Part shown: piece by piece, positions 46,047 to 58,732 of the stretch
Layout: each line of letters opens with the position of its first letter
How positions within the stretch are numbered: position 1 is the first letter of the stretch
NCBI RefSeq assembly: GCF_037126465.1
Contig: NC_088203.1
Span: 99,324,668 to 99,388,667 of the forward strand
Direction: 5' to 3'
Source of the DNA: Ornithodoros turicata
Taxonomy: Eukaryota > Arthropoda > Arachnida > Ixodida > Argasidae
DNA: 64,000 nt
Made by a program: the position numbers and the translations under genes
Notes under the pieces: generated by a model
The model's input: the letters and a program-made list of their open reading frames with translations, nothing else
Databases searched by the model: none
What the model was told of the DNA's origin: nothing

Positions 46047-47740
46047 CAAATATAATACTTACAAGTATAGTTAATATAAGAATGTAATGTAATGTTAATA
46101 TCATAATGTAATACTTGCAAGTATAATAAACTAGTTTTATTCCGAGTCCTTCCCTTGTGTGGGACGGCGGAAGACCTCTGACCCCACATCGCCTTACTCC
46201 TAACTACCCCAGGAATGCGCACTAAGGAATTATTTAACAAGGAATAGCCAGCCGTCCTTTCTGGCTGACTTTTCCTGTCAAAATAAATAGACCCCGCTTC
46301 CATGAATAAAAAAAAAAAACTACACAAAACCCGTGTTGGGAACCCGAAATCTTCCAAGTCGTGCACTTTAGCGCTCCGTCGAAGAACTTAACGGCGGACG
46401 AACTTAAGCAATATGGCGGTGACGTAACAGAATGCGACGCACGACGATTTGCACCTTTAATACACCACCTATGCTCGCAGAAAACGCAACAATCGACTTC
46501 ATTGTCTGGCTCTCCTTTTCATGCTTTATTACATAACTGGTGAACGCAAGAGGCGAAGAATTGAGGTCGCATCCATAACTGCCGAGCACTTTTTCCTCCA
46601 GAGACTGCGCGTATTCCTGCGAGAGATCGGTTTTCCCCGTCACACAGGCGAAGAAAACGTTTTGATGATGGCCGGCGATACCGGTGTTTCGTGATTATTT
46701 ACATTATGATGTAAACAGCGACCTTGTGTCTTTTCCGCACGAGAAACGTGGAGCATAAAGTGGAAAGATGCCCTTCGAAAACCGGGGAAATGAGATTTAT
46801 TCTTTAGCGCAAAGGCGTCTCAGAAGTCTCAGCAGTGTTTACGTGCTGGGGTGATGACTTTGTTTTATTTCTATTGGATCGAACTGACTTATTACTGTTA
46901 TTGTGTGAAAACACCACGAAGCCGTTCTGGCTATAATCGGTACACTGATTATAGCCAGAGAGGAGAGAATTACACCCATATCTGTTTGGAAAGTATGCCG
47001 GTTGCCGGAAAACACAGTGGCGTTCTCTTGCCGTGCGGTGTACCTGCAGGTATGGTGCGGTGCACGTTTCTCAGAGGGTTCTTGCCTCCTGGGACGACTG
47101 CGTGAGGTTCCGTTACACTCATTATTTACACGTCTCCACGAATTCAGACCGTAATAACATATTTCTCAAGTCTGGATGGAGAACTATGGGACATACACAG
47201 ACAGCACAGCCTGTACAAAGATTTGATTCCAGTTCATCTACTTACTACTCCTATTCTTTTTTCAATGTTGACTCATTCATAACTGGATACCGTGAATGAA
47301 GATATTTCTATATTGTTCCGTGTCTGCGAACACGGCGAACACGGATCAGACGCGAATTTACACATTTCCAACTTCGTGCGATCAGGGCAAATCAAATAAG
47401 TATCCTCATCGAGGATGCACACAAAACTTCGGCATCTGCGAGGAAGCAGGTCCATGCACTATACGACTTTTTTGCGAAACGTCAACCCAGATTCCACGGA
47501 GCATTACGGGCTCACGTATCAATAAAGCGAATACTCGCGAGAAGAAAGAGCGACCGAAAACAAACCCAAGGTTAACAGCCTCGGGGAACGACGGCGAGGT
47601 GCAAGTAGCCGCCGTCGCAACGGTTGTGCGACCTCGGCGTACGCAATGCGACTCGGGTAAGGATTACAGATGCGAGGAAGGTGCTCCAAGAAGTGAGACT
47701 GCAGTCGTCCAGCGTTCCTGGGGGACCTTAGGTGGGCACC

Positions 47741-50075
47741 ATGAAGGCTGTGGTGAGTTCACGTTCGAATATCCTTCTTCCCTGTCTTGTTTTTCTTTTC
47801 TTTTTTTTCTTCTTCTTCTTTGCTCGTTGAGAAGTGTAACGGCATATATGGCGTTAAAAGAAATCTTTAAATGTTCGTTTCGCTGTCTGCGGAATGTTTG
47901 ATGAGTATGCTAACAAGGCTCAACTGAATTGGATTATCCATGTGGCTTGTTGTTATATACGTATTATGTTGTGTAGTTTTGTGGCGCAGCAGCGTTGATA
48001 GCACGTGTAATGCAGACAAATCATGCATTGTCATCATTTTTGCCAAATTCATATATTTCGTAACTAACTACGACGTTTGAATTCGAAGTAAAAGAACGGA
48101 CTCGAATCGAATCAAAGCTACAAGACCGTGTTGATGATGATTAAAACCGGTATACACGATATTTAAATACAAGTCGCGACCAATTATTTGTGATTGAGTA
48201 TTACTGCAAGCGACCACCGTCCGGGTGCGTCACCGTCAGCTATGCCCCCTTTTTGCCCACTGAAGTTTCGAAACCATAGATTCCTGATAGAAGTTGGATG
48301 GATACATTTTAGAAATTACAAATGGGTCAGCAATTCCCTGTGAAGTGCTCAAATATGTGCCCGATAATGCCTATACCTCATTCTGTAACCGAGACTGGAT
48401 ATTCATAGGCAGTTCTAGGATTTGCTGACTGCTATACGAACTATACTACACTCTTAGAAAAAAGGGTGAAGCAGTTATACCCATTAGGAGGTAATAGTTG
48501 TCGCATATGTCATGCCTAAAAGGTTGCAAAGTTCTACCTACTACCTCGCCCTCAAAAGAGAACTTCACCGCATAGCACGTTGTTCGCCAACCTGTACGCC
48601 TTCCTGTAGCAATTGCGATATACGATAATTGGTTTTACCACCATTTTACACCCTTTATCAGACGCTATGTTGACCTATGTGGTACAGCAACTACCACCTC
48701 TTCACACCCTTTTTTCTTACAATGTACGTTATTTACTATGAATTTCTGTCATGGTTGTTGAACCGCCCTGTATATATATATATATATATATGTATAGCTA
48801 TATTTTCACCTGCGAAGAGCAGGTACTCGGTGCACGCGATGCGGTGGTAAGCCTTCAGCGAGCACGCCTGCGTTGGCGTGGGACCTGAGTTTGTGTTCCC
48901 TCGTCCCCAGAAGCAACGGAGAGACATGCAGTCAAGGGATTTTTTTTTTCTGTCATGAACATTTGTCACATATTGGTACCATTTTTATTTAATTTCAGTT
49001 TCTGAAAATTTAATTTCTTGAATTGAACTCCGAAATTTCCCAAATCAACCTAACGTTTTCTTGGCGGAAATGTATGTATGCGTATATGGGATATATATAC
49101 ATATACCTATACGCCCTGCATATATGCGTCAAGTAGGCGCCCCATCCCCTAAATACACACCAACAAAGAATTGCGTTGCCCACATGCAATTTTCTACACA
49201 ACTAGCACACCAAGGGCAGACTCGCCATATACCTAAACGGAGAAGTTCCCGGTGGACCCCCCCCCCCCCCTCGGGGCCCCGGTTTGACACACGTGGACCG
49301 CCCAGCACGGTACCCCTTCCTCCCAAAAAGAAAGTGTTGCGAATCGCCCCCTGTGAGCCGGTGGGAGGGCCCCTCATGGGCCGAGTAACGTTTTTGGGCC
49401 CACGCAGTCCATTCCTGTACTTCACCTCGCGTTTATTATACATGCTCTAATGTTTGCATCGCCGATACGAAAGAAGTTTCGTGACACCTCTTGTTCCCGT
49501 TCCAGTTTGTCCTTCTAGCCCTGGCCGTAGCCCTTGCTGCCGTCCATGCCGGCTACTACGGCGGACACTACGGCGGCTACTATAGTTACTACCCGACCTA
49601 CTATCACGGACACCACTATCGCCCTCACTACTACAGCAGCTATTTTCCGTATTTCCGTAAGCCCTGCAACGGTCACTACCACAGGAAGGAGGAACATGAC
49701 GAAAGACGCAAGGAGACTTTGGCCAAGTGCAAGGAAGAGGAAAGACAACGGTACATGGAAGAAGAGAAAAGACGCCAAGAGCTAGAAGAGCAGCGTGAGA
49801 AGGAGAGGCAAGCGGAGGAGGAAGCGAGGAAGAAAAAGGACGAAGAGGACAAGAAGGATGGAAAGGATAAGCATCACTACTATCCGAGGTCTTACTACCC
49901 GTACAAGTACGGATACTACCACTGGCCAAGTTACTACTATTCCCCATGGACCTACAAGTACAGGAGTTACCGACCACGGTACAGAAGTTACGGCTATTAT
50001 AGACCCAGCTATAGAAGTTACGGATACTACAGACCGAGCTACAAGTACGGGAGTTACGGCGGATGGTGGGGGTAG
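47741..50075 (+). CDS. Secreted tyrosine-rich protein with charged coiled-coil centre (gene 5)
   Basis: Exon 1 is 47741-47752 (MKAV), intron 47753-49505 (gtgag...ccgttccag), exon 2 is 49506-50075; 193 residues, phase 0. Residues 1-19 (MKAVFVLLALAVALAAVHA) form a signal peptide. Residues 20-57 are Tyr/Gly/His-rich (GYYGGHYGGYYSYY); Cys58 and Cys79 flank a basic segment; about 65-126 is Glu/Lys/Arg-rich and likely helical or coiled-coil; about 127-193 is Tyr-rich, with two copies of RSYGYYRPSY before a GGWWG end. The four-codon exon and phase-0 intron match the Gly-rich genes 1-4, which argues for exon 1 over an in-frame ATG at 49491 that would lie in the intron. Extracellular; dityrosine cross-linking in cuticle or cement is an inference. 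No TATA box seen. The intron is swollen by a MITE, an AT repeat and a C-rich patch. Confidence 0.82.
48450..48725 (-). mobile_element. CACTCT...GGTGGTAA MITE in the intron of gene 5
   Basis: Starts CACTCTTAGAAAAAAGGGTG and ends CACCCTTTTTTCTTACAATG; interior in the same orientation as the unit 1 copy. Contains a short GGCGTACGCC-family end (CAAAAGAGAACTTCACCG). Confidence 0.7.
48771..48792. repeat. (TA)n microsatellite in the intron of gene 5
   Basis: About 10 TA units. Confidence 0.85.
49257..49271. repeat. C run in a GC-rich patch, intron of gene 5
   Basis: About 14 C within 49230-49400, much more GC-rich than the rest of the intron (CTCGGGGCCCCGG). Confidence 0.7.
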
Positions 50076-50130
50076 TATCATGGACGTGAGGTAAGGTGAC
50101 CTCTTGCAAGGCGAAATGTATATTTCTGTA

Positions 50131-50136
50131 AGTAAA
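50131..50136 (+). terminator. Possible weak poly(A) signal, gene 5
   Basis: AGTAAA, a common variant signal, 56 bp after the stop; no AATAAA nearby. Confidence 0.35.
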
Positions 50137-50139
50137 GTA

Positions 50140-53087
50140 TCCTTAATGTACGACACGACATGGGCACCTGTGCTTTGTATACGGGACGATTCTAAAGTGT
50201 TGCGCTACGTGTCTGTGTAGCACGCATGTACACGTCTAAATCGTGTTTACATCCGGGAGGACATGGCTGGATCTCATTACTAATAGTATGTGTTAGAGAA
50301 CCATGCTTCTGTTCCCCTTCAGTTGGTGCACATGTAATTATACGCGCTACCTGCATAGTCGCAGTAACTAGTCTGGAAGGTCTACATGCAGGGAAGAAAA
50401 TATGAGATGTAGCAAGATACAAGACTACACTGAGTGTCACGACCCTATCAGGAGTGACGTCACACAGATGACGCAGACCTGAAGAAGGTATACAAGAAGC
50501 GACCCGATAACGCGTCTTCCTTGGAGGCTAAGTTTGTTCAGAAAAGAAATAACTCGGTGCGTCGAGATAAGTAATCGGAACGCCCCTATTGGACAGCGGG
50601 CAGCATCCTGCGCAGCGCCATCCAACAGTCGCGTTCCGATTACTTTTCTCGACGCATCAAGTTATCTCTGCATTGAACGAAGTTAGCCTCCCTGATTGTC
50701 GCTTTTAGGAAGGTAGGTAGATAAAAAATAAAAATATGGAGATGGAGGGACCGTGCGTTCACCAACTTGCAATGAGATAAGACACGACACGATGACCCAG
50801 ACAAGCTACGCGGAATTAGGGCAGTATCTACCTCAAACCTGAGCAATGAACGACATCCTGACCAGAAAGACCATTCTGATTGTTCATACTGTTAATATGG
50901 TTATACGGTTAATATCGCGGGTAATATTCATGCTAGTTTTGTACTTTTCAGTTGTCACCACGCACGGCGTACGTAATATCGCAGCCTATCAACAAGGATG
51001 TCTACGGCACAATCGGCCTTGGATGTCTACGCAAGCTTTATCACGATAATTCGTAGCCATGTCAATACAAGGCAAAAAGGTCTTGCTGTTTCCTGTTTGT
51101 CCAGCAGTCATTACTGGTCATACTACAGGAACATATTATTCCAGCCATGCTCACCTGTGTCTATGATAAAGATTAGCGATGCTTATCAGCCATTAATGAG
51201 CTTTTCTCAGCTTTCTCGTCCACGCCGATGCAGCGGCTCTGTACTTCTTTCTTTTGACCCTACGGGATGTTGTTGGGAGCTGCCCAGCGACGTGCACACA
51301 AACAGGAATGCTTTTCCTGTTACAGAGAAGGCTGCAAAGAAAAGGTCAAGCCAGGTATACTGGTAACACGCTCACTTATTTTGATAGCCTTCGACGACCA
51401 AATAAACGACGATGCCAAGCATTTGCTGTGATGTTAGCAGCGATAAACTTGCTGTGAACTTTCAATAAACATCTTATCCAAGGCTTCTGGCACGGTTTCA
51501 GGAAAACGCAGCATCGAACACGATCTAACATCGACATCATACGTGTGAGGTCTTCCACAGGGCCCAAAGGCTTTCCCGCGACACGGCGTTATTCTGACGC
51601 TAATCCTGTGTCCAGCTTCGTAGCCATAACTACCGTGGTTTCCTGGGTTTCGAGCCCAGCCTGAACGAGAGGTACGAGAAGCAATTCATGTCCACCATCG
51701 CACACTTTGTGCTGCAGAGAATGCAGCTTCCTCTGACCGTTCGCATTCCGAAATTCGGGACGAACCACTGCTTTATGCATGTCCACATGTGTCCATACAA
51801 TTATATTCAGCAACTTTGGACATGTGCATTTTCGGTGACTACTACGACTTCGCTTGTAAAGTTTATCTCATAGTACAATAATGCGATACCAATGTTTTTT
51901 CAAACGTATACAAGGTGTCTGAGCGGGCTCACACCTCCATATTTTTTCTCCTACCATGCATCATCATCATCAAAGTGTACCCACATTTGCGGCGCATGTA
52001 ATGCGTTTTCTCCTTGCAGTACAAACTTCTTGTTGCGCACGATGGCACATTTATGAGATCAATACTAACAAAGAAATCGTTGTTGCCAGACGCTGCGTAA
52101 GAAAAAATACAGCCACAAAAATTTTGCTCTCCGTGCATTTCCAATATGGGACATGCAGTCTCTTCACAGTTGTGTTCAGCTGGCGCGCTATAGGGGTGCC
52201 ACCGGTGCACGAACCGAAATGAAGTCCCACATGGATGTTCGTTTCTGTTATTTCGGTTTCTGAAAGTTACAGCGCTCCTAGCGGTACCCGCACACAACTC
52301 TCTGGAGGCGGCCATGTTGACATCGGTATACATATAGCCCATTCGAAATACACGTAGAGAAAAGTTTGCGAGGCTACTGTTTTGTTTCGCAGAGTCTGCT
52401 TACCACTCTCTACCATTTTTTTTTTTTTTTTCTGTTTCACTGGTCGCAGAAATGCACCACCGTGCAACACCGGCAGTTCAGTCGATAAGCAGGTAACGCA
52501 CGTGCTTTTTAAACCGCCGCGCATTGCCCGTTATGGAAAGTACTAGAAACGACCAAATAGACTTTACTGCGGCAGTTTTCCCAGATGAATGGACAATAAT
52601 CAGTAAAACAGATGATGTTAAGACTGCGTGTGCTGTCTGAAGAAACAAATATACATATAAAGAAGAGCGGATAGCAATATCCTGTTTTGCTTTTAAAACC
52701 ATACTGAGGTTGTCTCTGGGAGATTTCCTGAGGATGGCTCGAGGAGCTGCATATATAACGCTTTTCTGACAAACTGAGGACCATACGGGGGTGCCCGAGG
52801 GATGTTATTCCTGTCGAAAGTTGAACATCCCTGGGATGACCTGAGGATGTCATTGTGCTCTTGTGGACGTAACCTGAACGCTGTCTTTGCTATATTTTCA
52901 CCACGTGTTTTTCACTGTGCATTTCTGATATATTGGACATTATTTTCTTAGATTTTGGGAATTTTTCGAGTGCGGTCCTTTGCGCTTGAGCTCTTGGCAG
53001 GTACCTCCACAAAAACGAAATAAATGAACATATCCGGCATTGCACAGTGTATATATAGGAGGCCTTTTTCACACACTCACATGTGAA
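50140..53087. other. No gene recognised
   Basis: Short frames only. An inverted pair GATAAGTAATCGGAACGC / GCGTTCCGATTACTTTTCTC (50565-50655) encloses about 60 bp. Confidence 0.45.
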
Positions 53088-53140
53088 GGGAAGTGCCACA
53101 GGACAAGAGCCGCCGTTATTTCGCACAGAGACTGTTCTAC
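53088..53140 (-). mobile_element. Penelope-like tail fragment, minus strand
   Basis: Reverse complement matches the same cassette: ACAG-TCT-CTGT hairpin, CGAAATA, CGGCGGC, then CACTTCCCTTCA. No clear target duplication. Confidence 0.45.
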
Positions 53141-55522
53141 TTCTTGGTTCCTGGGTTATTCCGGGTGTTTCTTTTTCTTCATCTCCTACAGTATTTTAAA
53201 GCTTTAAAGCGTTGCGCTATTCGCTCCGCGATCGAGCAGTGTCGGCGCGCTGCGGAGAAACGCTGAACTACCACTGTGTGGACGCGTCGTCTGCTTTTAC
53301 ACGTTTATTCAGCGTTTACTGCTGCAGGTGGAGTATTGGGGAACCGAACAGTATCGTACCAGTCATCTTCCGGTGAATATGTACTAGAATTACGGAAAAG
53401 AACCATCAACTCCGAACACCGGCCCACGTGTTATCCACACTAGAAACGTGACAGTCTCGCCCGCTCCCTATAGGTCGATCTCGCAGCGATCAAACTGTAC
53501 CGTTACGTCAATCAAGCACGCAATGAGGTCATTGCTCTGCAAGAGTTCACGGCTGACTTTGATTACCGATATTCAAGGTACGTTATACGCTGTTTGTATC
53601 TCAGCTTTCCGCTACGTCGAAATATATCACTAGTTGTAGTCACAGTTGTTGTCGCTACCGAGCCTAGTCAACGCGAAAGTGATATGTCTGTTGAAATGTG
53701 TACTAATTACGACATATCGGGCGTAACTCGAGTTTTCAGCGGGCACTCGTCGCCCACATTTTCGCAGATTTCGTTACGCGATAGGGGTGACCCAGCGCAA
53801 AGAGAAAACAAAGGGGAAAAAAAAATAAAAGTCGTAAGAGAGCTTCACGAGAGGCAGAGCAAGACACGATCTGGTTACTTTGCATTTCAGTCTACATGGC
53901 GAGCCGGCTTTTGTCACATAGACTTGCTTAACTGATATTCTTTGCTGTTGCCTACCTTGCTTGTACGACGTTCAGTCCGGGTTTGGTTTCAATATAGAAA
54001 AATGTTTTACTTTACGTAAAATCTCAAGGTCCAATCAGCCATTAGTAAGTCAGTAGGCATTACGGTTATCATCAACTCCGCCAAATAAGGAAGTCTTACA
54101 AGCAATACCAACACGGCGTAATTTCCACTAGTCAGCAAAGACGAGCCTCTGTTTGCGAACATGCGACTTCACGAGAAGACTTGTTCCAGGTTATAGACGG
54201 CCTACGTCCCCTATCACAGCAAAATATAACCTCGAACCGGTCTTCTCGTGACGTCACATGTTTGTAAACGTAGGGTCGTCTATATATTTTGCTGTGGTGG
54301 GCAAGAAGCGGGAAAAATGCGTCGGCTGATAGGCTGCTAAAGCTGATAGTGCCCACCGGCATGCTTTGCGCGGAGGCGTTACGTAATCAGTGACGTAGGG
54401 GCTCAGGTAGGCCAGGACCTGTGACCGATACAGGACCCGTGATCGATGACGCCGGCAATACAGTAGGCATTTTCGTAGAAAATATAGAATATTATTTTGC
54501 CATTTTACCTTTTTAGCTCAGAAATGTTCTCCAGAACTTGCATTTATGCAACAAAACAAATCACTCGTTATGCGTATGGATCTAAAAATGAAGAATGCGC
54601 GCGTAAATAAATTCTGGGCTTAAACTTTTTCTTTATTGCTGTTGCGCAATCTTTTTTAAGTAACCTCTCTCAACCCTTACAGGCGGAAGTTGACAGCTCC
54701 AAATGTTTGTTACTCCTTCCTCTTTCTGAATACCAATAACAACGAAATTATGTCGCAAACCTCACTGACACACACACACACACACACACACAGACTTTCC
54801 CGAGCCTTTCAAACCAAAACTAATACCCAAGCTGTTTGCGGCACGCATAATCATCGGGCGCATAAAGATATATGGGTCCACGAATACCGTTTCTTCGACC
54901 GCCCTCCTCTTTGCATCTCAATACATCCCTGCCTCACAACAAGCTGGAACGCCATCTATATATACCGCATAAAACCCGTCCGTTGCATTCGAACGACAAG
55001 GCGCTAAAGAAAAAGGGGGAGAGGTTATGGAAAGGTCCCCCTTTTATATCCACGAGGGAGTTTCAGATTGGAGAGATTTCGACAAAGAGCAGACTCTGCT
55101 TCCTCGAAGCCTCCAGGCGACGAATTCGTCCATTCAGGAATTTATATCTTCTTTCTTTCTTTTTTTTCTTTCTCCGTGGATTGAAGATAAAAAAAAGGCT
55201 GAGCATCCAATCGTGTATAGGCACTACTACTTATTTGCGAGGCAGATGGAACTCGTTTCAAAAGATACAAAAAGGAGAAATGTGTGGGTGTAATAGGAAG
55301 TGGAAGGGCACGCTTATATACGTATGCAAAGCTGGCAAATGGGGCACGTTTCATTTTTCTTGGCCTGAGACGACGTCTCGGAAGGTGAAGAGCGTGATTT
55401 CTTTGTCAACCGAGAAGAACAAAACAGGTTGTCGGATATAGAGGAAGACGAGGAGGACGGAAGGGGCACGAGCTCATGTAAATAGCACAACATTAAAGCA
55501 ACTGACTGATTGATTGATTTAA
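53141..55522. other. No gene recognised
   Basis: Inverted CGAGAAGAC / GTCTTCTCG pairs at 54170-54250, a CA repeat at 54769, and T/A tracts. Confidence 0.45.
54769..54793. repeat. (CA)n microsatellite
   Basis: About 12 CA units. A shorter one lies at 12801-12820. Confidence 0.9.
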
Positions 55523-56129
55523 TGTTGAATTCCAATGGCAGAGTCGGAGCAAGTGGCAGGCTCCGCAGTGGAGCGGCTTGATCTGGCCTAGAGGAAGTGT
55601 TCCGAATCTGCGACTGGAACACTTCCGCACAACTTGGAGTTAGCGCTGGGTAACCTCCCTTGGTGGATGGCGGCCAGAGACGGAGGAGGAAGAAGAAGAA
55701 GAAGAAGAAGAAGATGCTCATGTTCCATTATAACGCCATGTTTTGCAACGTCAAGGTCCTCCTAATCTCCTAACGTTGCCCTGGTAATGTCTGATTCTCG
55801 CTTCCTTCATGAAACAAAATCGCCAACGTACGACGCGAAATAGCCACGGCGAAGACGCGTTGCAAAGCAGCCATGTTGGCGAAATAGAGACAGGAAATAG
55901 GAAGCACGAGCGACAAGTGACACGTCACGTAGAGTTCCGGTTGAATCTGCCTATTTTGGCGGAGCAGTCTGGGTTGCTTCCTGGAGCGACCTTGGCTCGA
56001 ATGCCGCTCCGAAGCTGCCATTGGAATACTCCAGAACTGTTCCCAATCTGCCAATCAAACAGACTTGCTCTCGGCGGAGCAACAAAACTTGCTCCGGAGG
56101 CGCTCTGAATCTGCCATTGGAATTCAACA
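55523..56129. mobile_element. 607-bp inverted-repeat element, TAA flanks
   Basis: Ends TGTTGAATTCCAATGGCAG / CTGCCATTGGAATTCAACA with TAA on both sides. CCAATGGCAG plus TCGGAGC-type motifs recur inside. Contains an (AAG)n run (55687-55715). TG...CA ends also allow an LTR origin. Confidence 0.55.
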
Positions 56130-56265
56130 TAAGATCTCCCTTGCGGCTAATGGCCATTCTCCGTGGGAAGAAGAAGAAGAAAGCAATTAAAGGTTAGTTA
56201 TCGAAACGGCGGCAAACTGAGCGGTCAAGTCATAACTTTTGTACTTCTACCCTTTTGGAACACTT

Positions 56266-57029
56266 TGGTGCCGAAACCCGGGATCTGGAACGCCCTCCGA
56301 TGTCAAGCGATGAACTCGACGGCCTCCTGCGTACTCTGGAAGAGACCCGTGACGGGGTCACCCATGTCACCGAACATCTCGCCGTACGTCTCGACCGACT
56401 ACAGCCATAGCAGCAACTGAAGCGGACCTCCGGTGTCTGATTGCCGGGAAGGCAGCCCTGACGGAGCTGGATGCCCGGGTTGTGGGCTTGATAAGCGACG
56501 AGAGCGCCGATGACGAACTGCAAGGAGTACTGGAGCAAGAATGGCGGCAATTTCGAAAGCGAGAAGCGCACTCCGTCTGGCCTCCTTGCCTACCTTGCCT
56601 ACTGGGACGTTCGCTGGAGTTCCCACTGTGTCGACCAGCCGAACAGTTCATCTCGCTACACCTGGTCAGCTCGAAAGTCAAGTCTCGGTCAGCCAAACTC
56701 CTGCCTTTCCAGCTGGCGCAATTCAAGGAGAATTCAATTCGACAGACAGTGCCACAATTCAAGAACGCGCGATGTCACGCCATCCGCACCCGTCGGACCT
56801 CACGGCCAAAATCGTGGCATCCCTCGAGGATCTGCGGCGACAGCTGCGTACGAATAGTACGAACACAGACGCCCGCAGGAAACCGCTGAGGATCAGTGTG
56901 GTCCGAAAGTATTGCCAGAGGACTGCAAACTCAGTAAGAGTCCAGGGAAAACCCAGCACTGACTGTAAGGATTCGCTCGATGAAACCAGTTTGTCGGGAG
57001 GCACGGACTTGGGAGCATCAGAAGCGTAG
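56266..57029 (+). pseudogene. LTR-retrotransposon 5' remnant: PBS and decayed gag
   Basis: TGGTGCCGAAACCCGGGA at 56266-56283 is an 18-nt complement to the 3' end of animal tRNA-Phe (from memory, ...GGGTTTCGGCACCA), a primer-binding site as in BEL/Pao elements. Downstream, about 56299-56560, frames read SSDELDGLLRTLEE and AALTELDARVVGL...LEQEWRQFRKRE, like an N-terminal BEL gag; stops and shifts follow. No protease, RT or second LTR in the window. Confidence 0.5.
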
Positions 57030-57984
57030 TTCTCATAACGACTACTCGCAGAAACACTAATACATTAGATCAATTACACAGAAATATTTTTCAAACGGCA
57101 AAACAATTTTAGCTTTTTCTACACAAAGTATATTTCCTGGATCAATACGCGGATGCACACGCCCTCCCTCACGTAAAGAATTTACATCCTTAAACATCGT
57201 CTTTGCTCCCTAACGCCACCATACCTGTGCGCAGAGAACAAACAAACAAATATACAAAATACCTCAGCTCTTTTTGAAAACGGGATGGAATGCGAGAAAT
57301 GCCTTAAAGAATATCACACCAGCGCTCCAAAAGCACGAACGGAAAAGCAAAGCCTCATACAAGGAGTTGCAATGTTGTCAGACGTCTGCCAATATTTGCC
57401 GATCACTTTAGCCACTTGACGCGCCGCATTCTTTGCCCGTCTATATCGGGCATACCCCGTTAGAGATGAAGTGAAATCTTCAACAAGCTTGAGAGTATTT
57501 GTCCGTGTGCCTTCGTTTTTAGCAGCGTACATCTGTACTTGGCATATCTTTGTAATCTAACCGTAGAATAAGTTACTGTATGGTCACTGTGCTGGTGAAG
57601 TACGTGGAACCGGGTACGAGCGATGCTCTTTGGGGGTCTCTTTCTTTTACAGCGACAGCTGTTCGTGCTTCGTTTCCCGAGATCGCGGCGTCGGCGTGCT
57701 GTGTTCGTGTTTTTGTGGGCTGTGTTTTTGCCTAGCGTTCTGTTGATGTTGTCTCACTGACTCCACTGACTGCCGACCCCTTTTCAGCGTTGTTTATCGT
57801 CTCATCATCAGGACACATATCATCCTCTCCACTTGGGCAGTGGGCCGCATCTCGTGTGGCGAATTTCCCCATTCATCATCATTAATTTATCTGTTGCGAC
57901 GAAGCGACGAAAAGCGACGAAGACAATGTTGATATTGATGTCGACGAAAAAAAAAAAGAGGAATAGGGAGAAATGAAGACAATG
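57030..57984. other. No gene recognised
   Basis: Plain sequence, short frames, A run at 57947-57957. Confidence 0.45.
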
Positions 57985-58165
57985 GTACCCCGCTGTGCGC
58001 CAACCATTGCCGAGAATGACAGGATTATCGCTTCTGATTTCAAGAGAAAGAGAGGGGGGCGTACGCCTTTTTGTGTCGGTTATCATGTATTCAAATTGAC
58101 AGAAAAGGGCGTACGCCCCCTCTCTTTCTCTTCAAATCAGAAGCGACACCCCTATCATTCGTACT
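57985..58165. mobile_element. GGCGTACGCC MITE, CGCTTCTGATTTCAAGAG subfamily
   Basis: Nearly perfect arms around ATCGCTTCTGATTTCAAGAG and GGGGGGCGTACGCC, and inverse. Confidence 0.75.
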
Positions 58166-58205
58166 GTTAAGATAGATGGTGGTGGTGGTGGCCGGTGACG
58201 AAAAC

Positions 58206-58402
58206 CGGCTTGCCATTCCGAATGATATCATTCAGTGTCATGATTCGTTCAAAACAGGGGGAAGAGCCTATCTGGGACATGCATAATGTGTCCCAGATAG
58301 GCGCCTCCTCCCATTTTCAGCAAATAAGGGCACAGAATGATATCATTGGGAATGATGGTTGGCTAGGAGCGTGCTATGTGGTGAAGTTCTGTTTTAACAG
58401 TG
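58206..58402. mobile_element. Foldback MITE, GGGACATGCATAATG subfamily
   Basis: Unsplit relative of the 246-532 element; right end CTGTTTTAACAGTG then TA. A second end fragment follows at 58405-58458. Confidence 0.7.
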
Positions 58403-58461
58403 TAGCAAAGGTAGGCGCACAACGTGCTATGCGGTTAAGTTCTGTTTTTTAGAGTGTAGAA

Positions 58462-58732
58462 TAACTAATAATAATGGTACCGTGATGTTTCACGTAAGAT
58501 TTGTCTGCGCAGTGTGGCGACATGTTGCACCTGTCGCAAGGTAGGACTGCGGATAATTTGGACCACCTGAGGTTCTTTTGACGAGCGCCGTAAACCTCCG
58601 ACACACGGTGCTGGAAGCAATGTTTACCTCCCCCACATTGCAACCGTCCTCGGCGGGGGGTCGAACCCGCGATCTCGAGCTCAGCAAAGCAAGCACTTTA
58701 CCGACTGAGTTACTGAGGACGGTAGTACAGCG
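58462..58732 (-). mobile_element. Full-length tRNA-derived SINE, minus strand
   Basis: tRNA-like head at 58653-58732 on the minus strand: perfect 8-bp acceptor pairing CCGTCCTC/GAGGACGG, D-arm-like ACTCAGTCGGTAAAG, B box GCGGGTTCGACCCCCCGC. The body includes GAACCTCAGGTGGTCC and TTTACGGCG, and the 3' end runs into ATTATTATTAG. A different SINE family from the 8163-8417 one. Its core also occurs in decayed form near 24237, 31760, 37100 and 41735. Confidence 0.75.

Larger units (their letters stand above)
44857..47740. other. Spacer upstream of gene 5 with the tRNA-like palindrome
   Basis: Nothing else identified. A chance 201-codon frame at 47296-47901 overlaps exon 1 of gene 5 in another frame and shows no domain. 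A short inverted repeat (TGGCTATAATCGGTACAC / TGATTATAGCCA) lies at 46928-46962. Confidence 0.45.

Noticed and set aside
47296..47901. 201-codon open frame upstream of and overlapping gene 5 exon 1
   Set aside because: No domain or signal; it runs through the exon 1 splice donor in another frame and fits chance.
49129..49450. Frames in the GC-rich patch within the intron of gene 5
   Set aside because: Open only because the patch is GC-rich; no start context, domain or splice support.
51480..51560. HGFRKT-like reading suggesting a reverse-transcriptase remnant
   Set aside because: A single short match with no neighbouring RT blocks.
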